Assembly (NCBI GenBank): GCA_900552915.1
Contig: USBS01000116.1
Span: 1-5,423, forward strand
Length of the DNA: 5,423 nt
From: an uncultured Sutterella sp.
GTDB lineage: Bacteria; Pseudomonadota; Gammaproteobacteria; Burkholderiales; Burkholderiaceae_F
Reading direction: 5' to 3'
The notes under the pieces were generated by a model. The model saw only the letters and a list, made by a program, of their open reading frames with translations. It did no database searches and had not been told where the DNA came from. Shown in pieces: positions 1 to 3,909 of the stretch (positions within the stretch are counted from its first letter, which is position 1; every line of letters begins with the position of its first letter). The translations under genes and the position numbers were made by a program.

Positions 1-238
1 CAGTCTCTCAGTGATGTTTGGTTCAACCGAAGCCATCACGGCGGCGCTCTCGGGCCTTTCAGCCGTCACGCTTTTGGTGTTCTGCCTTCTGTACACGCCG
101 TGCATGGCCTCCGTGGCCACCATCAAGCGCGAGCTCGGAGGGCTTTGGGCAACAGGCATTGCTCTTTTTCAGTGTGCATTCGCCTGGCTCGTTGCCCTGA
201 TCGTGCATCTGGCCGGACTCGCACTGGGATTTGTCTAA
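1..238 (+). CDS. feoB: FeoB ferrous iron transporter, C-terminal end (partial)
   Basis: This is the last 78 or so codons of FeoB, the inner-membrane GTPase-coupled Fe2+ permease; the 5' part lies outside the window. The frame is open from base 2 and stops with TAA at 236-238. Two hydrophobic segments are visible: one running through AVTLLVFCLLYTPCMASVA and one through the final WLVALIVHLAGLALGFV. The block YTPCMASVATIKRELG is the conserved FeoB C-terminal signature (a Cys-containing membrane turn followed by a basic cytoplasmic stretch). Family knowledge: FeoB couples an N-terminal G domain to a membrane region with Gate motifs; the visible part belongs to the last of these. The next gene starts one base after this stop, so the two are almost certainly co-transcribed. 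The in-frame GTG at position 11 is internal, not a start. Confidence 0.93.
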   Translation, partial: SLSVMFGSTEAITAALSGLSAVTLLVFCLLYTPCMASVATIKRELGGLWATGIALFQCAFAWLVALIVHLAGLALGFV

Positions 239-239
239 G

Positions 240-416
240 ATGAATGCAGTCAGCTGGCTTCTTCTAACCCTGATCCTTGCGTTTTGCGTCTGGGTGATTG
301 TGCGGCAGATTAAGCGCGGCGGCGCGGGGTGTTGTTCCGGCTGCGGCGGCGGGTGTGATGCCCGCAGTTGCGGCTTAAAGTGCTGCGCGGGAAAGCAAAA
401 ATTCCTCAAGCGCTAG
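240..416 (+). CDS. FeoB-associated Cys-rich membrane protein
   Basis: A 58-residue protein with one N-terminal membrane segment (about residues 5-21) followed by a short basic linker (RQIKR, 22-26) and a tail rich in Gly and Cys. Cysteines are at 16, 31, 32, 35, 39, 44, 48 and 49, so seven of eight lie in the last 28 residues, in CC, CxxC-like and CC arrangements. This architecture and its position directly after feoB match the small FeoB-associated Cys-rich family, thought to help Fe2+ handling or metal trafficking at the FeoB pore; the exact role is not established. The ATG at 240 follows the feoB TAA by one base (TAAGATG), pointing to translational coupling; no convincing separate Shine-Dalgarno is seen. 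An upstream in-frame TTG at 231 would overlap feoB and is less likely. The gene ends 10 bases from the convergent transporter gene. Confidence 0.88.
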   Translation: MNAVSWLLLTLILAFCVWVIVRQIKRGGAGCCSGCGGGCDARSCGLKCCAGKQKFLKR

Positions 417-426
417 AACCTTCTTG

Positions 427-1452
427 TCATTGGGGCTGCTTGGGCGGAAGAATTGTGCCTTTGACAAGACCTTTGATCGTGCCGACGGCAGCGGCAAGCC
501 AAATGGCAATCAACAGAATCATCAGGCCTCTGGCGACGATAGGCAATAGTTCGAGGTGCGCAAGAGAAGAGAGTCGAATCGAGAGAACTGTCACCGCTCC
601 GACCGGAAAGACGAAGGCCCACCAAGAAAGAGCAAACGGAAGCTTGCCCTGTACGGCGTTGCGAATTGTCATGGCTGCGCACAACACAAGCCACCACAAA
701 GACGCTCCCATAAAGCCCATTGCAACGAGCATGCCGTAGGTAAGCGCCGCTTCGTTGCCTGCAGCGTGAAGTAAAGACAATAGGCTCAACGGAATTACGC
801 CCAGAGGCGCCAGATGAACCCACAGCGTCGGGGTCAATTTGCCTTCGATGGCGGGCGCCAGAAAGTGTCGCGCCATTGTGATCGCTACGAGGGCGAGGTA
901 CATGAAGACACCCGCCCCCATACCGAGCATATTGACGCCGAAGTACACCTCGCGCATGATGCCTTGAGCCTGAGCCGCAAGACCGGCACCGGCAACCGGA
1001 ATCACAACCAAACCCACGGCCGGGATGAAGTGCGCAGGTGTGACCATGTTGAGCTTCAGTTTGTCGAGCGTAAAGAGTCGAAAGAGAATCAAATAGCTTG
1101 CGGCAAAGGTGCCCGCGGCACCGACCCACCAAAGCAGACCGACCCACATGGGATCGATTCCCCGCATACTCCATTGGCCTGCCATCACCAAGAGCGCGAT
1201 GGGGAAGGTGGCGTAGAAGCTGCCTTCGACCGGATGCGAAATGGTCTCAAAGACAAGCTTGGGATAAAGAAGAATGCGAAGCACCGCGGCAATGCCGAGG
1301 ATAAGCATAAGAGCGGCTGCTATGACGTGTAGAAAATCGGCCAGCCACTCAAAAGAGGTGCCAGCAAACATCAGCCATGCGGCAAGGCTTGCCACCGAGG
1401 TGCCCATTACAGAGGCAAACCAACCCGGTGCCATGGTCTTGACAAAATGCAT
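427..1452 (-). CDS. TDT/SLAC1/TehA-family transporter
   Basis: A 341-residue, very hydrophobic inner-membrane protein with about ten membrane segments, the usual size and topology of the tellurite-resistance/dicarboxylate transporter (TDT) family, which includes TehA, SLAC1-type anion channels, yeast malate permease and the sulfite exporter Ssu1. Family-like landmarks are the N-terminal APGWFASVMGTSV (8-20), HPVEGSFYATFP (73-84), VTPAHFIPAVG (137-147), the WVHLAPLGVIPLSLL block (211-225) and WAFVFPVGAVT (278-288), whose Phe residues are in the region of the SLAC1/TehA gating Phe. The ATG at 1452 is preceded by CGGAG with 8 bases spacing on the minus strand. It lies 29 bases downstream of the ArsR-rhodanese gene, so the two probably form one operon. 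Substrate cannot be read from sequence; regulator context favours a sulfur oxyanion such as sulfite (inference). Alternatives are C4-dicarboxylate or another anion. Confidence 0.88.
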   Translation of the reverse strand: MHFVKTMAPGWFASVMGTSVASLAAWLMFAGTSFEWLADFLHVIAAALMLILGIAAVLRILLYPKLVFETISHPVEGSFYATFPIALLVMAGQWSMRGIDPMWVGLLWWVGAAGTFAASYLILFRLFTLDKLKLNMVTPAHFIPAVGLVVIPVAGAGLAAQAQGIMREVYFGVNMLGMGAGVFMYLALVAITMARHFLAPAIEGKLTPTLWVHLAPLGVIPLSLLSLLHAAGNEAALTYGMLVAMGFMGASLWWLVLCAAMTIRNAVQGKLPFALSWWAFVFPVGAVTVLSIRLSSLAHLELLPIVARGLMILLIAIWLAAAVGTIKGLVKGTILPPKQPQ

Positions 1453-1460
1453 GAGAAAAA

Positions 1461-1465
1461 CTCCG
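1461..1465 (-). promoter_or_regulatory. Ribosome binding site of the TDT transporter
   Basis: On the minus strand CGGAG lies 8 bases before the ATG at 1452. It is a good Shine-Dalgarno core inside the 29-base gap after the regulator gene, and it fixes the transporter start. It implies independent ribosome loading on a shared mRNA rather than translational coupling. Confidence 0.7.
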
Positions 1466-1481
1466 AAAAAAGGTGAATTCG

Positions 1482-2123
1482 TTAAGCGGTGAAGACTTCG
1501 GGCGAGTTGGCGAGCCAGTCCTGTACGCCAGCTCTAATCACCAGAAGCCGAATGCCGTGTTCGGCAAAAAGGCTCTGTGCCTCTTTGGCAAGAAAGCAAT
1601 AGGAGCTGCGGCAGTAGGCGGCAGCGGGTATGGTTTTATCGAGCGTCGGCAGCAGGTCGGGAATGCGCTCAATCGGGATATTGATAGAGTAGGGGAGGTG
1701 CCCCGCTTCATACTCTTCGCTCGGGCGAACATCTATGAGGGTCAATTTCCCGGCACGAGCCATCTCGAGCGCGCTTTCGACATCAAGCGGCGTCCCTGCC
1801 GGAGGCGGCAGCGAATTCCCCGTGAGCGTCTGTGCCGTCTGACGAAGCAGTACGGCTAATTCCAACACTTTCGGATGCGCAATGCTGTACCAGCGAAAGC
1901 GTCCGCGACGCTCGACGTTGAGCAGACCGCTTTCCACCAGAATCTTCAAATGCTGACTCACACTTCGCATGTCGGTTTTGAGAATGCCGGCAATGGTTTC
2001 GACATGGCGGGGGGCCTGCGCAAGGATCTCGACGATCTCCAGACGAGTCTGTTGACCGAGTGCCCGTCCGATCTTGCCGACCTGATCGTAGAGCGCGTGC
2101 TTGAGTTGGATGTGTTCCTTCAT
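1482..2123 (-). CDS. ArsR-family repressor fused to a rhodanese domain
   Basis: A 213-residue two-domain regulator. Residues about 10-95 form an ArsR/SmtB winged helix: TRLEIVEILAQ (26-36), the recognition helix region SVSQHLKIL (54-62), then the wing ESGLLNVERRGRFRWYSI (64-81). Residues about 113-212 form a single rhodanese (sulfurtransferase) domain: LIDVRPSEEYEAGHLPYSINIPI (129-151), the active-site loop YCRSSYC with Cys171 and Cys176, and a C-terminal RAGVQDWL. The catalytic-position Cys171 is intact, with Arg172 beside it. No Cys occurs in the DNA-binding domain, so it lacks the paired-Cys sensor of SqrR/BigR-type or metal-binding ArsR proteins; any sulfur or redox sensing must use the rhodanese cysteines (inference). 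It leads an operon with the TDT transporter and probably represses its own promoter through the palindrome at 2172-2186. The ATG at 2123 has no clear Shine-Dalgarno, but fits the usual N-terminus of the family. Confidence 0.9.
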   Translation of the reverse strand: MKEHIQLKHALYDQVGKIGRALGQQTRLEIVEILAQAPRHVETIAGILKTDMRSVSQHLKILVESGLLNVERRGRFRWYSIAHPKVLELAVLLRQTAQTLTGNSLPPPAGTPLDVESALEMARAGKLTLIDVRPSEEYEAGHLPYSINIPIERIPDLLPTLDKTIPAAAYCRSSYCFLAKEAQSLFAEHGIRLLVIRAGVQDWLANSPEVFTA

Positions 2124-2155
2124 GGATATGGGCCGATTGGATTCAACATTCCATC

Positions 2156-2184
2156 AATCTATAGAACGTCATATTGACGGTCAA
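2156..2184 (-). promoter_or_regulatory. Predicted promoter of the arsR-rhodanese/TDT operon
   Basis: Reading the minus strand, TTGACC (plus 2179-2184) matches the -35 consensus at five of six positions. It is followed after 17 bases by TAGATT (plus 2156-2161, four of six to TATAAT). An overlapping alternative -10, TATAGA, sits at 15-base spacing. Transcription would start near 2148 and leave an mRNA leader of about 25 bases before the ATG at 2123. The -35 lies inside the palindrome at 2172-2186, as expected for a repressed promoter. Identified by eye only. Confidence 0.55.
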
Positions 2185-2186
2185 TA
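2172..2186. promoter_or_regulatory. Candidate ArsR-type operator palindrome
   Basis: A perfect inverted repeat with 7-base arms, TATTGAC and GTCAATA, around a single central G (2179). It covers the predicted -35 box of the minus-strand operon. Winged-helix ArsR dimers commonly bind short AT-flanked inverted repeats that overlap the promoter, and this is the strongest dyad near the regulator start. Binding is inferred from position and symmetry. Confidence 0.6.
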
Positions 2187-2271
2187 CACTGAAAAAACAA
2201 TGAGCGCCTTTTGTTTTAGCTAGTGACAAGACTAAGTTGAAACTGAGTTATGCGGCCAAAAAATGGAGAAA

Positions 2272-2286
2272 ACCGACTTAATCGGT
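2272..2286. repeat. Inverted repeat ACCGA-N5-TCGGT
   Basis: Two perfect 5-base arms around CTTAA give a 15-base near-palindrome. Its form would suit a regulator binding site, for example of a LysR- or TetR-type protein, but no such gene is in the window and the length is near chance expectation for a region this size. Confidence 0.3.
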
Positions 2287-2301
2287 GGGCGAAAATTCCA
2301 A

Positions 2302-2314
2302 AAAATAAAAGCTT
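2302..2314 (+). repeat. 13-bp direct repeat, copy 1
   Basis: AAAATAAAAGCTT occurs here and again at 2459-2471, exact over 13 bases, 157 bases apart. In both places a TATA-like hexamer follows within a few to eleven bases (TATAAA at 2325-2330 here). AT-richness makes some repetition likely by chance, though the shared GCTT end is less expected. Confidence 0.45.
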
Positions 2315-2440
2315 GCATGTAAGCTATAAAATAACATTTCTTAGAAATTGTTTTTTGACGACACTCGATCTGCGGGTATGGCCATGTCAACTCAAGCGAT
2401 TCTTGGTTTTATGCTGTCAGATCTCTGAAAACAAAGGGGA

Positions 2441-2464
2441 TATTTTCTGAGTGGTCAGAAAATA
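2441..2464. promoter_or_regulatory. Perfect 10-bp inverted repeat, candidate operator
   Basis: Arms TATTTTCTGA (2441-2450) and TCAGAAAATA (2455-2464) are perfectly complementary around GTGG. A related half-site pair, TCAGA-TC-TCTGA, lies just upstream at 2417-2428, so the TCTGA/TCAGA motif occurs four times in 48 bases. The right arm overlaps the -35-like TGGTCA of the candidate reductase promoter, which suits an operator. A terminator is unlikely because no T tract follows on either strand. The cognate regulator is unknown. Confidence 0.5.
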
Positions 2465-2480
2465 AAAGCTTATATACAAT
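2452..2480 (+). promoter_or_regulatory. Candidate promoter upstream of the aldo/keto reductase
   Basis: TGGTCA (2452-2457, four of six to the -35 consensus), 17 bases, then TACAAT (2475-2480, five of six to TATAAT). Start would be near 2487, giving an unusually long leader of about 278 bases before the ATG at 2765. It is the best sigma-70-like pair seen in this interval, but AT-rich DNA produces such matches easily, so a promoter nearer the gene is not excluded. Confidence 0.4.
2459..2471 (+). repeat. 13-bp direct repeat, copy 2
   Basis: Second exact copy of AAAATAAAAGCTT. Its first six bases form part of the right arm of the inverted repeat at 2441-2464, and it sits in the spacer of the candidate promoter whose -10 TACAAT is at 2475-2480. 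Confidence 0.45.
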
Positions 2481-2619
2481 ATGTTAAAAAATTAAATCGA
2501 AACAATTGCAGCAAGCGGAACCTGCATGCCTATGTTTGGAGAAAATGGTTTCGAATCGTTCGGATATGGATTGAAATAGCGTTGGTGCTGTTCTCAGCCG
2601 AGAGGAGACGGATCTCAAA

Positions 2620-2688
2620 ATGAGAAGAGTAAAGAGCAAGGATTTCGGAACCGGTACAGGAACACGGTCGAGGGGTCGTCAAGGGTAA
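2620..2688 (+). CDS. Possible 22-codon leader ORF (doubtful)
   Basis: ATG at 2620 opens a 22-codon frame, rich in Arg, Lys and Gly (GTGTGTRSRGRQG near its end), that stops at 2686-2688. AGGAG at 2603-2607 lies 12 bases upstream, a little long for a Shine-Dalgarno. It would lie in the leader of the reductase mRNA and end inside the folded segment 2653-2720, so a leader-peptide role is conceivable. No family is recognised; it may equally be chance. Confidence 0.2.
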   Translation: MRRVKSKDFGTGTGTRSRGRQG

Positions 2689-2720
2689 ACCCGTATTCGG
2701 TTGCAAAAACCGACTGTACC
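2653..2720 (+). ncRNA. Potential structured 5' leader element
   Basis: A closed RNA fold can be drawn from the sequence: an outer 7-bp stem GGTACAG (2653-2659) with CTGTACC (2714-2720) encloses a small GGG-TAAA-CCC hairpin (2683-2692) and a perfect 6-bp hairpin TCGGTT-GCAAA-AACCGA (2697-2713). The second hairpin abuts the outer stem directly, which would allow coaxial stacking. It lies 45 bases before the reductase start codon. It matches no riboswitch class I recognise; existence as an RNA element is inferred from complementarity only. Confidence 0.35.
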
Positions 2721-2750
2721 CATCCGACCTGTTCTTGTCGTGTAACTATT

Positions 2751-2767
2751 CATGCATTCCTTGCATG
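2751..2767 (+). promoter_or_regulatory. Hairpin containing the reductase start codon
   Basis: CATGCA (2751-2756) and TGCATG (2762-2767) are perfect 6-bp complements around the 5-base loop TTCCT. The last three bases of the 3' arm are the ATG start codon. No Shine-Dalgarno is visible in the preceding 20 bases. In mRNA this would mask the start codon and limit initiation unless opened, so it may act as a translational control point. Confidence 0.45.
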
Positions 2768-3628
2768 AAAACCATCAAGCTCAACACCGGCGTAGATATG
2801 CCGCTTGAAGGCTTCGGCGTCTACCAGATTGTGCCCGAGGCGTGCGAAGCGGCCGTGCTTAACGCTTTGGAAACCGGCTACCGCATGATCGACACCGCCC
2901 AGGCCTACTACAACGAAGAGGGCTTAGGGCGCGCTGTTAACGCATCAGGCCTTCCTCGTGAAGACATCTTTGTCGTAACGAAGGTGTGGATTTCCAACGC
3001 GGGCGAAGAAAAGGCGGCCGCAAGCATCGACGCGTCGCGTGCAAATCTTCAGAGCGACTACATCGATTTGCTCCTCATCCATCAGCCGTTCAGCGACTAC
3101 TACGGCACGTATCGCGCGATGCAAAAGGCGCTCGCTACAGGCAAAGTCCGCGCCATCGGTTTAAGCAACTTCTACGACGCCCGCTTCATCGACCTGGCCG
3201 AAAACATGGAGATCAAGCCCGCCGTCGTGCAGCTCGAGACGCACGTCTTTTCGCAGCAGCAGAAAATGCGCGAACTCATGCAGCCTTACGGCACGCGTCT
3301 GATGGCCTGGGCACCTCTGGCCGAAGGTCAGCACGGAATCTTTACGAACCCGACGCTTTCCGAAATCGCCGCCAAACACGGAAAGTCGGTTGCACAGGTT
3401 GCGCTGCGCTTTCTCATGCACGAAGAGATCATCACGATTCCGAAGTCGGTGCGCCGCGAGCGGCAGCTCGAAAATCTTTCCATCGAAGACTTTGAGCTGA
3501 CCCAGGAAGAAATGGAGGCAATCCGCTTGCTTGACGGTGGCAAGCCGCTTATGGCGGACTTCAACAATCCCGAGCTCGCCCGATTCCTTCTTGAATACGA
3601 CAGCAAGTTCAATCCAGATCGCCGCTAA
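2765..3628 (+). CDS. Aldo/keto reductase (2,5-diketogluconate reductase-like)
   Basis: A 287-residue single-domain TIM-barrel NADPH-dependent oxidoreductase of the AKR3/AKR5 type, predicted to reduce aldehydes and ketones in the cytoplasm. The catalytic tetrad is complete: Asp43 and Tyr48 in MIDTAQAYYNEE, Lys73 in VVTKVW, His106 in LLIHQPF. Cofactor residues are also in place: GLSNF (132-136), Gln156 in VVQLETH, and the NADPH phosphate-binding IPKSVRRER (225-233). Length is normal for the family (about 275-290). ATG at 2765 is chosen because MKTIKLNTGVDMPLEGFGVY is the standard family N-terminus; a TTG at 2735 would add ten Cys-rich residues without a Shine-Dalgarno. The gene stands alone, with a long regulated-looking upstream region and its own terminator. 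Substrate is not predictable; similarity is to E. coli DkgA/DkgB and Bacillus YvgN in style, so no symbol is given. Confidence 0.92.
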   Translation: MKTIKLNTGVDMPLEGFGVYQIVPEACEAAVLNALETGYRMIDTAQAYYNEEGLGRAVNASGLPREDIFVVTKVWISNAGEEKAAASIDASRANLQSDYIDLLLIHQPFSDYYGTYRAMQKALATGKVRAIGLSNFYDARFIDLAENMEIKPAVVQLETHVFSQQQKMRELMQPYGTRLMAWAPLAEGQHGIFTNPTLSEIAAKHGKSVAQVALRFLMHEEIITIPKSVRRERQLENLSIEDFELTQEEMEAIRLLDGGKPLMADFNNPELARFLLEYDSKFNPDRR

Positions 3629-3674
3629 AGAGCATTAACAACCGTTGCGTCGAAGATCGGTCGCATCCGCTTTT

Positions 3675-3710
3675 GCCTCCTGTCGGGGTTGTCGCCCGCA
3701 GGAGGCTTTT
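3675..3710 (+). terminator. Intrinsic terminator of the aldo/keto reductase
   Basis: GCCTCCTG (3675-3682) pairs perfectly with CAGGAGGC (3699-3706). The stem continues inward, after one bulged T, through CGGG (3684-3687) with CCCG (3695-3698). The loop is 7 bases and TTTT (3707-3710) follows. It starts 46 bases after the reductase stop codon. GC-rich stem plus T run is a classic Rho-independent terminator and separates this gene from the porin. Confidence 0.88.
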
Positions 3711-3811
3711 GCGATCTGTCGAACTCTGAAAACGTCCTGAGACATAGTGCTTATTTGTGTGGGGTCTCTGCAACACTTCGCAAAACGCCGTGAAATTTGC
3801 TTGAAAGCCGC

Positions 3812-3841
3812 TTGATCGAAAACAAGGCCTCTTACTAAGAT
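3812..3841 (+). promoter_or_regulatory. Predicted porin promoter
   Basis: TTGATC (3812-3817, four of six to TTGACA) and TAAGAT (3836-3841, four of six to TATAAT) are separated by 18 bases, downstream of the preceding terminator. Transcription would start near 3848 with a leader of about 60 bases, typical for highly expressed porins. The rest of the 3711-3811 stretch shows nothing further that I can support. Confidence 0.5.
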
Positions 3842-3848
3842 CGGCGAA

Positions 3849-3864
3849 CTGCCCTTAAAGGCAG
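3849..3864 (+). promoter_or_regulatory. 5' UTR hairpin of the porin mRNA
   Basis: CTGCC (3849-3853) pairs with GGCAG (3860-3864) around CTTAAA. It falls at or next to the predicted transcript start, so the mRNA would begin with a stem-loop. In other bacteria such 5' stem-loops lengthen the life of outer-membrane protein mRNAs; that role here is inference. Confidence 0.4.
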
Positions 3865-3892
3865 AAGCTTTCCATATCTAAAAACAAGCAGT

Positions 3893-3899
3893 AAGGGAG
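3893..3899 (+). promoter_or_regulatory. Porin ribosome binding site
   Basis: AAGGGAG lies 10 bases before the ATG at 3910, a strong purine-rich Shine-Dalgarno. It confirms this ATG, which also begins a perfect signal peptide, as the start. Confidence 0.75.
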
Positions 3900-3909
3900 A
3901 CCCCTCATC

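Larger units (their letters stand above)
2124..2764. other. Long AT-rich divergent intergenic region
   Basis: A 641-base stretch between the minus-strand ArsR gene and the plus-strand aldo/keto reductase. It holds no convincing protein gene. Bases 2161-2520 contain about 36% G+C by hand count, against around 60% in sampled coding lines, so the composition changes sharply. From the ArsR side it contains the operator/promoter at 2156-2186, a dyad ACCGA-N5-TCGGT (2272-2286), a 13-bp direct repeat (2302 and 2459), a TCAGA-TC-TCTGA palindrome (2417-2428), a 10-bp inverted repeat (2441-2464), a candidate promoter for the reductase, and several hairpins in the presumed leader. The size and density of dyads suggest regulated expression, acquired DNA, or both. 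Confidence 0.6.

Noticed and set aside
413..1174. 253-codon minus-strand frame overlapping the TDT gene
   Set aside because: Arg/Cys/His-rich out-of-frame shadow of the transporter; no start signal and no family features.
814..1332. 172-codon plus-strand frame opposite the TDT gene
   Set aside because: Highly charged His/Arg/Lys-rich translation typical of the reverse complement of a membrane protein gene.
1875..2177. 100-codon plus-strand frame antisense to the ArsR domain
   Set aside because: The minus-strand frame encodes a clear winged-helix domain, so this is its shadow.
2250..2450. 66-codon frame in the AT-rich intergenic region
   Set aside because: No Shine-Dalgarno, no recognisable motif, and it runs through several dyads; better read as regulatory DNA.
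2441..2464. Inverted repeat read as an intrinsic terminator
   Set aside because: AT-rich stem with no T tract on either strand and no gene ending nearby.
2735..2764. TTG start extending the aldo/keto reductase by ten residues
   Set aside because: The added SCNYSCIPC segment is foreign to the family, and the MKTIKL start at 2765 matches the usual N-terminus.
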